A DNA stretch of 64,000 nt, taken from the NCBI RefSeq assembly GCF_000764305.2, contig NW_025933406.1:124001-188000 (forward strand), read 5' to 3'. Source of the DNA: Hyalella azteca. Lineage: Eukaryota; Arthropoda; Malacostraca; Amphipoda; Hyalellidae. Positions 1 through 12,300 of the stretch are shown here, one piece after another. The stretch's first letter is position 1, and every line of letters begins with the position of its first letter. The position numbers and the translations under genes are program-made. The notes under the pieces were generated by a model that was not told the origin of the DNA, ran no database searches, and saw only the letters and a list, made by a program, of their open reading frames with translations.

Positions 1-112
1 ATAAAAAAATTTTACTTACATAAAAGTTGCACCCAGGTGTCGGCTTGAAAACGTAATCAACAGATTTTGCCTATCTTATTCCAAAACGAAATGGCGGTCA
101 TTTCCGCACGGC

Positions 113-204
113 GGGGCTACTTGGGACAACCCCCCGGGGCTATTCGGGACAACCCCCCGGGGCTATTCGGGACAACCCCCCGGGGCTATTCGGGACAACC
201 CCAA
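113..204. repeat. 23-bp minisatellite, 4 copies
   Basis: The unit GGGGCTATTCGGGACAACCC plus CCC repeats at 113, 136, 159 and 182. The first copy differs in two bases. The short open frame 67-249 is a translation of it. Confidence 0.95.
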
Positions 205-860
205 AAATGCATTTACAGTAGAACCTCAGTTAGCAAAGGCACCAGTTAAGAAAAAAATTGATTAAGAACAAAGAATATTGATTACATTTACCGCGCTCAG
301 CAAAAAAAATTCACTTATCAAAAAATTAGTGCATCATCGGTCATCACAAAATTGTGCATGGAATGTCATATATAGAATTGTGCACCAGGCATCATAGAAT
401 GAAAAACAATTGACCTAAACTACAATTTATTTCTCCAAAACGTACGATGGTTGTCACTAACACATTCCTTTCTGTTTCAGGTATGTTTTTCACAATCTGT
501 TTCTTATAGTAAATTCACTTAACCCAATTAAAATGGTGTGAAATTACAAGCCGTCCTGTAAGCTTACAGAAACAGAAAAAATGCTATAAGGCTGCTGGTA
601 TGAAGCTTGCAGTGGACAAGGTTGTTGTAAATGCTTGATGGCATGTTCATGGATACAGTAATATCGCATCAATAATATGGTAATTATTGCATATGGTAAT
701 ATATCAATGAAGGAGAAACGAGTAAAAATCACAGAAAAAGTAATTCATTCTACCTCTATATCATCTACAATGAAAGAGGAGGACTTCAGAGTACTGTTAG
801 TAATGTATGAGTACACTCTGCATGCTTTAAAGGTTTAAAATGAAGTTTTATTCCAAGTGT

Positions 861-893
861 CCCGAGTAGCCTCGTTCAAGGGGGCTACTCGGG
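861..893. repeat. Perfect 11-bp-stem hairpin of the GGCTACTCGGG motif
   Basis: CCCGAGTAGCC (861-871) pairs exactly with GGCTACTCGGG (883-893) across an 11-bp loop. Confidence 0.9.
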
Positions 894-1068
894 AAACTCT
901 TTTTTTTGCTTCTGGCACCTTACAAATAGCATATGGAATTTTTTTGATGCCATTCAATAGCCCTCGCAAAGAGCTATAAAATGAGTCTAAACTTGTTTAT
1001 GAAATGTTTCATCGTAAGAAGTTATTAACAAAAAAACTCTCAAATCTGTCCCGAGTAGCCCCGATTGA

Positions 1069-2225
1069 CAGTACTCCTAAAAAATGAACTTGAGGGAGAG
1101 TCTAAAAAACTCTCTGCTATGCCACTATGCCACCCTGGATTTACCTGTGATCAAAACTGGAAGCCCAGCTAATAGTAATAGATCCATCAAGGTTCATTGA
1201 CACTTAACACTGAAACTTTCTGCTAGGTCCAGATGTAACAAGTGGTTATCTTTCGACTACTTCTTCACCTTCAAGCCGACCACAACAACACACACCATCA
1301 TTGAAAGGGTCAAGGAATATGTGATTGTGCCCGAGAGTCTGAGAGGCAATAGGCTGTCTTGACTCTTAACTGATGAAGAGATGTACTCTGCTGGGTTCCC
1401 GTGACAGCAGCCAGTTTTGGCCGGCTGCCGCATCATCATTCTCGAATTTTGAAAATGCCTACGAGTATGAGGCTATGGTCCATCATGATCATCCATGAAT
1501 GCTAACATGCTAATGCTATCATTGCATTGATATTCTGTGCTGAGTGCTGCCTTGCTTTGAGTCTCCCAACTCCATCATTCAGCTACAGCATTCCATTGAT
1601 CAATCATTTGCCACTTCAGCATCTTCAGCTTTTCCGACTAAGTGTGACCCCAGGCCGGCAGGCCCAAGACGTTGTACTGCAGTTTAGTACTTGTAGTTGT
1701 AGGTTGAGGCGTTGAGCTGGTGAAGGATTCATCATTCAGGATTAAAGGTTCTACTACTAGGCACGGTAGGCATGTTGCACCCATAGTGACAAAGTACAAA
1801 CCACAGATTTTTTAGAATCTGTTAATTTTTAAAGGGGAGCATATGCTGTCTGGGAGACTAGGTAAAAAACCTTTTTTTTATGGAAAGATCACTGTAAAAC
1901 TTGGTACCTGCACAAGACATGTGTAGAACAGAAATCTAAGACTTTTATTCATGTAAATTTTTTTAAAAAGGAAAGAAAATGTGAAATAGTGAAATTCATA
2001 TAAAACGGCAAAAAGGAGGGGGTACTATAGTTCGAACAGAAATCTATCTCCTCCTAGGATTGTCAAGCTTCAACAATGAGTATGAGATGCATAGCATTTG
2101 ATGCATAAAGACCATATCCATAGACCATACTCACCATAGCATAGTGATGGTTGCAAAGCAGAGACATTTTTAGACAGTAGACTCATCTTCAAGTCAATTT
2201 AGAGGCCTATAACTTAGTATAAGTA
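1069..2225. other. No recognised gene
   Basis: Non-coding. It holds a short direct repeat at 1082-1117 (see 2592) and nothing else I can name. The small frames at 1257-1439 and 1527-1715 show no family signature. Confidence 0.4.
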
Positions 2226-2552
2226 TACCAGTATAAAGTATCATGGATACCAGCATTATCTGATTATCATGCATAAGATATTGGTTTGAAATTTGAATCT
2301 TGAGTATGGTAATGAGGAAATAAAAAATGAACTGATTCTAAAGAATCTCTGGTTTACCATTTTGAAACTGTCCATATCTAACGATTCATCATAGCTTCTT
2401 TTGCAATTTCTATTTTTGTGGGTGGGGAGCAGAGTGACAAACCAGAGATTTATTAGAGGCAGTTCATTTTTAATTTCCTAATTTTCTCATGATATAAACC
2501 AATTTCTTATGTATGAAATTAAAATGCTGGTATCCATGATGCTTTACTGGTA
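2226..2552. mobile_element. Foldback (palindromic) MITE-like element, ~120-bp arms
   Basis: Sequence 2227-2355 (starting ACCAGTATAAAGTATCATGG and ending at TCTCTGGTTTACC) matches the reverse complement of about 2428-2549 with scattered changes and small indels. The loop is about 70 bp. The outer motif TGGTATCCATGAT is repeated once more just outside at 2550-2562. No coding capacity. Confidence 0.8.
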
Positions 2553-2591
2553 TCCATGATATTACTTTAATGGTCTACTTTTAGGATTCAT

Positions 2592-2626
2592 AAATGAACT
2601 TGAGGGAGAGTCTAAAAACTCTCTCT
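2592..2626. repeat. Dispersed 35-bp direct repeat with internal hairpin
   Basis: AAATGAACTTGAGGGAGAG, then TCTAAAAA, then CTCTCT is nearly identical to 1082-1117. GAGAGT and ACTCTC can pair in the first copy. A weak third copy may start at 3599. Confidence 0.7.
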
Positions 2627-2711
2627 CACCTCATCTCAGTCACTTTGGAGTTTGGTCAACGTTAATTATTTTGTTTTGCTTCCATTTGTTTCTGTTGCAG
2701 GTGTAGGCTGT

Positions 2712-2755
2712 GTAGCCAAGTCACCCCCAGTGGCCAAAGTCACCCCACTTGACTA
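2712..2755. repeat. Isolated TIR-like motif (TAGTCAAGTGGGGTGAC)
   Basis: On the minus strand 2755-2739 reads TAGTCAAGTGGGGTGAC, followed by an inner imperfect copy. This resembles the TAGTCAAATGGGGTAAGAC terminus of the 16696-20258 element, but no partner end was found. Confidence 0.4.
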
Positions 2756-3321
2756 GTAATCCAGATTAGTTATAGAATTGTTTAGTTGTCTCATGTTTGA
2801 TTGATATTTTTTTTCTATTTAACATGTTGACTATGATTGCTTCATCTTGTACTATTATTTTATTTTTTGTACTGTTTTTAAACAGGGTTGCCAGACGGTC
2901 AGGTCATTTTTTCCGGACAAATTCCGTGATTTAGTTTTTCTCAATTGCATTGGCCGGCTAAAATTTATGATAAGGGTACTTCCTAATTAAATTTTAAATA
3001 CTGCAAAAAAAATAATAAATGGGTTTTTTATAGTGGTACCTACAAATAAACTAGTATATATTGAGTTATTGGCCTTGTTTGGCCTTTCTTGATCTCGGAT
3101 TTGGTCAATTTTAGGCAACCGGAATTATGTACCACTACGTCCTGGAGAAATACATTTCGTGGTACGCATATGTATCACTTCGTAGTCAATGTGTTAATTG
3201 ATTTTTTGAAAATTTTCCATGCCCTTTGTATGTAATGAATAATTATTAGGTATAAGTTAAGTATTAAGTTAACCAGTAGTGTAGTACATATACCATATAT
3301 GGGGCAGGTCTTATGGGCACA

Positions 3322-3480
3322 ACCAATAGCAGCTGGAAAGGATTTCCATCAACTGATCACAGCTAGAAAGGGGATAACAATACAAATCCATCAACCAGTC
3401 ACAGCTGGAAAGGGCAAAACATTACAATCTCATTAACCAATCACTGCTGGATGAGGATGGGATATGTAGGTATATAATAG
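3322..3480 (+). promoter_or_regulatory. CCAAT/CAGCTG repeat cluster with TATA box
   Basis: Four imperfect copies of AACCAATCACAGCTGGAAAGG start near 3322, 3351, 3393 and 3435. The first and last carry CCAAT boxes; the first and third carry CAGCTG E-boxes. TATATAATAG follows at 3471-3480. The order resembles an RNA polymerase II promoter reading rightwards. No coding exon was found downstream, so it may serve a non-coding transcript, a distant 5' exon or a mobile element. Confidence 0.3.
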
Positions 3481-5863
3481 ACTGAAAGTGGAAAGTTCCT
3501 GGCCTTTCCGAGCTTTCAAGTCTTGCTTCCCAATATGCTATCTGTACTGGTTAATTTAATACCCTTCTAGAATTCTACACTGAACTGCCTTATAGGACTC
3601 AAAAATAAACTTTAGAAAAAGTCTCTGCTATAACTCTATGATATGATTTAATCACTAGAAAATTTTAAAAGATGTTGAAAAAATTTAATTAGAAGGATAA
3701 GATGCATTAGTTAACAATAATTGAAGATAATTAACTAAAGGTAATGAAATAATAACATCTCATGCTACAAAGTAGAGTTTACTCTTCATCATGAAACATA
3801 GAGTGCAGAGATCATTTGGGGCAGCAAAATGATGTATGTAGTTTGTACACACAACTAAAGCATTCATCTTGCTGATTGCTTCAGACTCCGGTCAGCAGTT
3901 CTGCATTTGCCACGTCCAGTGCAGGCAGTGCTTGATGACATTTCACTTGGCAGTTGCTAAATGAGTGAGTGCTTATCCATATTACAGAAGATGTAGGTCT
4001 TTTATATTAAAAATATTCATTCTATCTTATATGTTAAGAATAACAATGTTTCTTACAAATCATATGATGATATTATTCACTCTTACCTTAATACTTAAAA
4101 TTAATTATTTGGTCATTTCAAAGACTCCATTGCCTACAAAAGTTTAGTTTTTACAAACATTTATTCAGCATTTCGAAAATGATAGGATAATTTTCATTCC
4201 CATATATAAAAAGGATTCATAAATTATCTACCAAATTCATTTATTGTCACTTAATTTGTAGTCAATGGACAACAGTTGAATTGTCCTACAAATGATTGAT
4301 TGATGTAACTACATCAAATGTTGGGAATTTATATAAAAAATACCTTGTGTCATGTTTACTCTTCTAGGTGCCATTTCTATAAATCCTGAAACATTTAAAA
4401 ATAGGTAGGTAGCAATTTTGATATTCACACCCTGATCAATAATTTTTGCATCATATAGGTACCATTTATGAAAATATCAATATTATTTATCTTTCAAATT
4501 ATGAATTTTGAATATGAGTTTCTTTATTGAAATTCTAAAAGTGTCACCTCTGGTAATTTTAATACCACTTAAATTCTAATATTATCTAATTTTTATTAAT
4601 GGTACATGCCCAAGTTTTTGAAATCCTGCCTCTCTGATTTATCAAAAAGCAGTAATTCTTCTGTGTAAACAATGAACATTTTCTATAGGACATGAGATGT
4701 TGGAATATTTGCAATGCGAGACTAAATCATTCAGGATTTGAAGTGAAGTCAGTAAGACAATATTGACAAAATCATGCAAAAACATAAAAAAATTCATATC
4801 TGCTTGGTTATAAAGAGGTGTTTAAATGTTAAATTGGTTTCCATCATTTAAATCTCAGTGTGGATCAAATCCATTTATTGTGAAATCAAATATGACATTA
4901 CCCAAACAGAGAGTGGGACAGCTTCACTTATCACTTAATCACTGCCATTACAATGTGCACAAGTCATGAAAGAATCAGAGATTATCTCATCATTTTGTGT
5001 GGTACCAAAAACCTTGTTAGTAATATTAAAATCTTGAGACTTTTCTACAATAGTTAACATAATTTTTCTTCTATTTTAGAACATATTTATTGCAAAAATT
5101 GTAATTAATAAATGACTAGCAAAGATCATCAAGAATGGCACCTTGGAGATCCACATGCAGTCAGTAAATCATAAATGTCAGACTAGCAGTAGCCTCTCAC
5201 AAGCTCAGTCTATGCCTTGCAATAGCATTGTATTTATAATGTGGTAGGCCGTCCAATCCATTTTGTTATGTAAATATGAGAATATATTACCCATACCGAA
5301 TTCCAGGCTGGCTATGACTTATGAGCCTCTAATTGAGTTGCTCCGGCACTGGCAACGCATCAGCATTGAAATCTATCTTCATGACATCTTGCCAGTTGCT
5401 AACACATTTCTTTTTAACTTTAATTACCTTTTTTACTGTATTTTTGTCAAGAAGACTTAATGGTATGGTAATGGCAACATATCATAACAATGCTGACATT
5501 TTTGGCCTAAAAACATGATCTTGGTGATATAATTGCTCAACTCTGTTCTGCATGGTGGTCAGGCAATGAAGCTAACAAAATCAATCAATATCATTGATTG
5601 ATTATTGGGTGTGAAATCTGCTTTTGAAAACTTCCCTGCTTGTTTCCATGCAGATTTAATCATCCAGGCTGTAAAGCAAGGCATTTTAGATTGATATATC
5701 AACATCTTTTCAAGCTCCCCATCAGCCATCTTGACCTTAAATTGCCATCCATGATGATCACAAACTATGGACCAATTGATCAACACTGCTGTTGAATATC
5801 AACAGGTGTATCTTCAGCTTGATTTGATTACTTGTATCTGCCCACTGCAGCAATTGTTTTGGC
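3481..5863. other. AT-rich non-coding region
   Basis: No gene, RNA or element recognised. The frames at 3965-4147, 5263-5460, 5333-5518 and 5559-5786 lack family motifs. It may contain 5'UTR exons or promoter of RGP1, which sequence alone does not reveal. Confidence 0.4.
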
Positions 5864-6150
5864 CAATCTGTACCAATCATGGCACATCATCCATATTGAT
5901 CATAATGCGCATATGTCCATGCCAATCATCACACATTGGCCATATTGATCATAATGTGCAAATGTCTGTGCCAATCATTGTTCATCACCCATGTATGTAT
6001 TGGGTGTATGCCTCTTTCAATCATTGCACTTTGGCCATATTAATCTTGTGTGTGATGTGTGCGTACATCCTCAGTGCCAATCATCTCACATTGGCCATTT
6101 TGATGGTAATGCGCATACATTGGTGCCAATCATTGCACATTTGCCATATC
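5864..6150. repeat. Degenerate ~57-bp tandem array, about 5 copies
   Basis: Copies share GCCAATCATTGCACATTGGC followed by CATATTGATCATAATGCGCA with many changes. The 154-residue open frame 5767-6231 is mostly this array and is not supported as a gene. It ends about 230 bp before the RGP1 start codon. Confidence 0.75.
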
Positions 6151-6383
6151 AGTTGTAAGTTGCAATCTATGGAGAAACATAATTGGCAACCACCATCCAC
6201 CTTGATTGTACCTCAGCATCTTGAGGGTTAATCAAGTCTGGCTAATCAAGATGCTGTTTAATGTTAATTTGTTTTCTTGTACTTGATTTACGCTTGATGA
6301 GTTGATATCTTCAATAAAAATTTATTCCATAGTATTATTTATAAATTATTGAAGTAGGGAAAGATTTATACTAATAGGGGAAG

Positions 6384-9300
6384 ATGGGTGTAGAAGTGAC
6401 TGGCCAGGTTGAGGGAGGCAGTGTTGTTGCTGCTGGGGAGACCATCACTGTTTCTGTCACTGTGAGCTCAACAAAAGACTGCAGCAGCAATAACTCTGAT
6501 GACATGTAAGTACCTAATTGATAACTGTTTGTATGGGAGCTATTCATTTTAGGAGGAATCATAATGGATCTATGCTTTGGGTCAAAATAAATGCTCCTAA
6601 TTATTTTGCCATCTCAAGTGACATCTTTGTACAGATGATGTTTCTTCAGAAATTTTGTTACATATGCAAATTTTGTTTGCAGTAACATAAAGTTCAGTTC
6701 TGAAATATTTCTAAAAGGCCAGAAACAACAGTACATTACCTGTATTATGTTACTTACATCAAGCATTTATTATATAAAAATATGCTGAAAGCCTGCCACC
6801 GGCAATTTGAATGTTTTTTTTTTTAAATAAGAATTCTTCAAAGTCAGAGACTAAAGCCTTTTTTCTATTACTTAAATGATAAAATTCTTGCAGATTGCTT
6901 GCCAGTTTCAAATAGTTGTTAATGCTTGTGTATATATTTTTAATTCATCACTATGACTGATGTAGCAAATTATGACAGGTTTGTAGTCTTCTTTGAAAGT
7001 AAAAGAATACATATGGTTTAAGTGAATCAATAATTGTCGCCAATGCTGTACATACTTTTCTTCTATGAAAATTTGTAAGAAGCAATACTGCCAAAGCTTT
7101 ATTTTGTGGTTGGTCAAACATATCTATGATCACCTGTATAAGGCTTCACAGAGAATACTATTATGCAAACGTCATGTGTGTTGGAGCTATTTCATCATCA
7201 AGACTAATTGAAACATTTAATGATTTTTGATCCAAAGAAACCTTGTGACTCACAGGAGTGGCGATGTTGTGGCTTGGTGCAGTGCTCAAATCCACTGCAT
7301 TTGCACATCAAATGATGCATACGTCATTGCTCCCTCTCCTGCCAAAGCAACAGTTGCTGCTGGAGAATTGGGCAATCTCACATCTGCAGGTAATTTCAAA
7401 GTTCTTCTCAATGTTATTTTTTCACTCTCTTCTTATGAACTAGGAATAGTAGAGGAAACTTATGTTAAATTTTTAGGGATAAATTTTTCATTGATAATTA
7501 CCTACCTCTCTTGAAATACCGTAGTAATTTACATCATTGCAAGCCACAAACGTTAGAATTTCAGTACTTTGGGAGGCTCTGTGCCAAGCACTTGCTTCGG
7601 ATGCTTTGAATTTAATGCATGATTTATTGGATTATTCCTTTTGTATCTCTGCTATGTAGTTTGTGCTATATTCAGTGCAGAAGCATTGAAATCCATCCAC
7701 CTACCACAAATAATTGGCGGAGCTTTTTATTGGATTTTGCTCAAGTTGTGACTATTGTACTATATCAGGGATGATGCTTGCAAGTACAGATATAAATAAA
7801 TGTTCATTTCAAACTTCTCTTCTTAGCTGCTTCAGGATATTTTTAAAAATGTTCATAAAATTTGTGATAGCAGGAAACCATATGTACATGAACTCAAATC
7901 TGTACTAATTGTTGAATAGCTCTATAATAGAGGCACCTAAAAACTGGCCTGCGTTGACAGCTGCTTGAAACTGAAATTTTTTTCACTGAATACATTGCCT
8001 TATTATGAGATAAGTTGTTACATTTTTATGCAACTCTTCATAATATTATTAACTTTCATGCAGGAACATCTGTAGGTACCTAAGAAGCCCCTTCTTGCGG
8101 AATTAAATTGCATATATTGAACTACAATAAGGATTATCATGACAACAAAAGCAGTTAGTTGTGTTATGTATGGTTTCTGAACCCAGAACATCTTCAGCAA
8201 AAGAACAGTTCGTTGCCGAGTTATTAATTTATTAATTATTTCCAGGAACATCATTGGCTCCCTGGCGTGGCGAGGGAGGCCACCTGGTGCTGACAACAAA
8301 GCCCACCATACTGTTCTGTGATCTGCATCTCCCCCCTGGCCACTCTCGAACATGTGGGTGTTTTGTTTGTGGCAGGTATTTTATTTGCATGTGCTTCTCA
8401 AGCTTTAAACTTGTTTGGTAAAGTGATCAAGGACTCTACTATCAAAAATAGTTACGAGTTTGTAACTTTGTCACCCAATCCCTGATGTCTTTTCAAGCTA
8501 AACTCACCTATCAAAGACAAGAAATTGGCTGCTACGTGTACTTAGGCCGCTTCTATCCGTTGTCAATATGGCGTCTCATTATATTCAATATAATTTTTTT
8601 ATAAGATACGATCATTTGTAATTGAGACGTAATATTCACTAGACGTGATAGAGATTGAGGGAAAAGTACCTACTAGACCGGAGTCTGCATCTGGAAACAT
8701 TATGTGATAGATCACGCGATAGCCATGACTGAACAACTACATGTAATGAGATTTATTAGTATGGCAAGTGGCTTGTTTCAAGAACTAGTTGCATCATGAT
8801 ACTAATATTGTTGTTGGCAGTCAGGTACCGTGAGGTGGTACCAGTGACTGGTCCACCCAGCTACCGAGGTGTGCATGTGAAATACTCATGGAAAGTGACC
8901 GTGGGGGCCCAGCGACATGGCCGTAAGGTGGTGCTCCTCAGACTCCCCCTCAGGGTGCTGCTTCTCCCACCTCCACCACCAGGTATTTAGGGTTCAACAT
9001 TACTTTTTATTGGACACTAGGTTAACCTAGCAATTTATTAGCTACTGGCTGGTTAACATGGTAATTTAACGGCTACTTGCATGTAAACTTGAAACTTATT
9101 AGCCATTGGCTGGTTAACCTAGCAATTTATTGGCTACTAGCAGGTAAACTTGAAATTTATTAGCTACTGGCTGGTTAACATGGTAATTTATTGGCTACTA
9201 GCAGGTAAACATGCAACTTTTTTGCCTCTGGCTTGTTAACCTGGTAATTTATGAGCCCTTAGCTTGTTATTGTGGTAATTATTCACCCATAGCTATTGAC

Positions 9301-12300
9301 CCTTCTTGCTGGTTCCTATTCCTTACAAGATATTTCTTTGTGTGTTGTGTTTAACTCTTCTGTGATGGTCAGACTGCAATGTATTTATATTACCATTCAT
9401 GATTGATAATGACATGATTATGTACACCAGGAGCTCTGGAGGATGCATACAGTGAGAGTGATGATGAGCTGTCACCCAGCAACCCCTTCCTGCACCCATC
9501 CCCCCACGCCTGCTCCTCCCCTGCTCCCAACGCTGCCCTGCTGCAGGTGAGTCTTGGCTGCAAACTTTGTCGTTGATTTGCCACTTATGTTTTTTAGGAA
9601 TTGAAAGAAAGATTACAAGTAAACTGTAAAAATAGTTTCTTGTTAAATTTGCATAGTCAATTTTCCTGATCAACTAAAATGAAGTTTTTTCCATTTTACG
9701 AAGTCCTTTTTTTTGCTTTTCTCCACCATCACATTGACGATGTTTGCTGTAATGGCTGTCCGTGGTCACAGGCGTGGACGGCGCCCAGTGCGCGGGCTTA
9801 CAACGTCGTCCACTCCCGCGGACACGTGGTGCAGTTCCGCCTCTTCAGAAGCCGGTACAGACTGGGTGACGACCTCCTCGCCACCCTCGACTTCTCTGCC
9901 GCCCAAATCCCCTGCGTCCAGGTGCTCTACAACCCTGGCAGTTTTTTTAACACTGCTCTTAAGTGTTGCCTTTGTGCGTAGTGCTGTGCATCGCTTATAC
10001 CAAGGAACTGCACAGTTACTGCGCAGTGAACATTCAATTCAAAACTTAAAACATTCAATAGCGCCAAAGTTTCCATCATGCGTGTTACGTGATACTATTA
10101 CTTGTATGAGTTACCTTTCAACTACCCTAGTCGCTAATATGATCTCGTATGCAGTCGGCAGTGTCATAATTATTCAACAAGCCTGTGTGTATTATTTGTA
10201 TCATGTGTGTTGTGAGTTATTGTTATCTTATATGAGGTAAAGTTACGTTCTTTCGATATTCGATACGAGTTACCATTCATTGACACTAACACTTGTACCT
10301 CGTGCGCAGTACGCGGTGTGCCTGCAGAGCGTGGAGGAGGTGGCACAGGAACACAGGAAACGTCGTCAGCAGAGCGCGTCTGTTGTGTCGCACAGCAAGA
10401 CGCATGAGGTGTGCCTCAGCATGACGCATACCAGCCTGCTGATGCCCGTACCTCTGCACATCACGCCATCATTCGATGCTCACATGGGTCAGTTGATGCC
10501 CTGATGCTCACATGGGCCAGTTGTTGCCGTGATGCTCACATGCCACCTGGGTCAGTTGATGCCGTGATGCTCGCATGGGTCAGTTGATGCCGTGATGCTC
10601 ACATGGGTCAGTTGATGCCGTGATGCTCACATGGGTCAGTTGTTGCCGTGTTGCCTCCACTGCTGTATATGGCGCCACGTGACGCAATTTACACCTGTTG
10701 AAGTTGAGCTCCTGTTTACCATTGTCCTGTTTGTGTACAGTTACTCGGTGTGTACACTTGCTCGGTGTGTACAGTTTGTTGGTGTGTACAGTTTGTTGGT
10801 GTGTACAGTTACTCGGTGTGTACAGTTACTCGGTGTGTACAGTTTGTTGGTGTGTACAGTTTGTTGGTGTGTACAGTTTGTTGGTGTGCATAGTTTGTTG
10901 GTGTGTACTGTTTCTTGTTGTGTAGTTTTTTTGTGTGCGTACAGTGTCTCGGTGTGTACAGTTACTCGGCGTGTAGGTACAGATTTTCTGAAGCGCTAGA
11001 AACAACTAAGCTAGAACGGCACAGGAAATCGGTGCACATGAATTTGAGGGAAACCTACAACTACAACTACTACTCGGCGTGTACACTTACTTGCTGTATC
11101 GAAAGTTAGTATCCAGCGCTACTATACCCGATTTAGTCTCATGCCGCTAGTTTTGGAGTTTGGCAAATTTATGATCACTTAAGAATTCAAAAATATGTAG
11201 GTCGAAATTTACAGCCCTCTGTAAAAAATTGATATCCAGAATGTGGTGGCACTTCTTTATAAGTCTATGATTTGTCTTTTGAAATTCAAGCATAATGATA
11301 TTTTGTCTGCTTTTATTTCATATTTTTTTTAGTCTTTTTCATTGATGTTGTTTAGGAACGATGATTTTAATAAATTGCTGCTCAAAATATTTTACTAATG
11401 AACTGTAAAACAACTTCCCTGATCTGAACTTGGAACAAGATTTAATGTCTCATGCTTGATACTGAACAGCAACAATCACGGTAGAACTGGCAGCCCAACA
11501 TGAGGGTTTCTTGACTAATTAGATTGGTATCTCATCAAAACTAGAATCTTGTACTACGCATCTAATTTGCATTGGCAAGCTTATCTTCAGAGCTTAAAAC
11601 AAATGAAAAGTCAATCTCAATAAAGTTTCAGCATGAACGTACAAATCGATGTGATAAAGTTTTAAAGTATGACTGTGTGCGACCCTGTTTGCATTACGCA
11701 CTGGCAACTAGTTTGGTTTAGGTAATAAATGTTTTTAGATTCGTCTCCGATTGCATGAAGTTTATCTCTTACAGCTCTTCACACTATATTTTTAATAGAA
11801 TCTTTTGAATACCTAAATTCTTGAGTGTCATTTAATTGCTTGAGAGACGCAAGTAGAATCATGTTTACTTAACGTCTCTTTGTGTCGGGAATCTTGCATC
11901 GTTTTAATTGACTTTGCATTCATAGTTGGGAAATATTGTGCTTATTGTATGAGCGAAAAATAACTTATTATTATCGCTATTTATTTTTCTATCTAAAAAT
12001 TATACTTATTTTTCCTTCACTATTTACTTTATATTTAAAAATAATTTATTCTTCCTTCCCGCAGTTAACTTGAAATATCGCCTGCACTTCGAGTTCGTCC
12101 TCAGCCTTGACGACTCTCACCATAAGGCGCAGAGAGCGAAGCTCAAAAAGGCGTCCAAAGCTGGCGAGGCCGCTGAACACAACCCCGACACCGGCCTGCA
12201 TATGGGGGGCTGGGTCAAGCAGGTGGGGAAATGATACATGTCCAGGAGCCATGTTAAGCATGTGGGGAGAAATGATTGATGTTCGGAAACAAGGTTTAAT

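Larger units (their letters stand above)
112..1068. mobile_element. GGGGCTACTCGGGAC repeat cluster, possible ~0.95-kb inverted-repeat element
   Basis: CGGGGCTACTTGGGACA at 112 and the reverse complement of CGGGGCTACTCGGGACA ending near 1064 face each other. The same core recurs in a four-copy array (113-204) and in a hairpin at 861-893. The layout resembles the 3.56-kb element at 16696: a terminal motif, clustered inner copies, and a hairpin about 170 bp from the right end. The right end continues CCGATTGACAGTA, but no clear target duplication is visible, so the limits are uncertain. Confidence 0.45.

Noticed and set aside
5767..6231. 154-residue frame just upstream of RGP1
   Set aside because: Mostly a degenerate 57-bp array, with no matching family or splice link to exon 1.
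9713..10240. 175-residue plus-strand frame
   Set aside because: Out of phase with RGP1 exon 6 and extends through intron sequence; a shadow.
10631..10999. Val/Cys-rich repeat protein frames
   Set aside because: Translations of the 17-bp intronic minisatellite.
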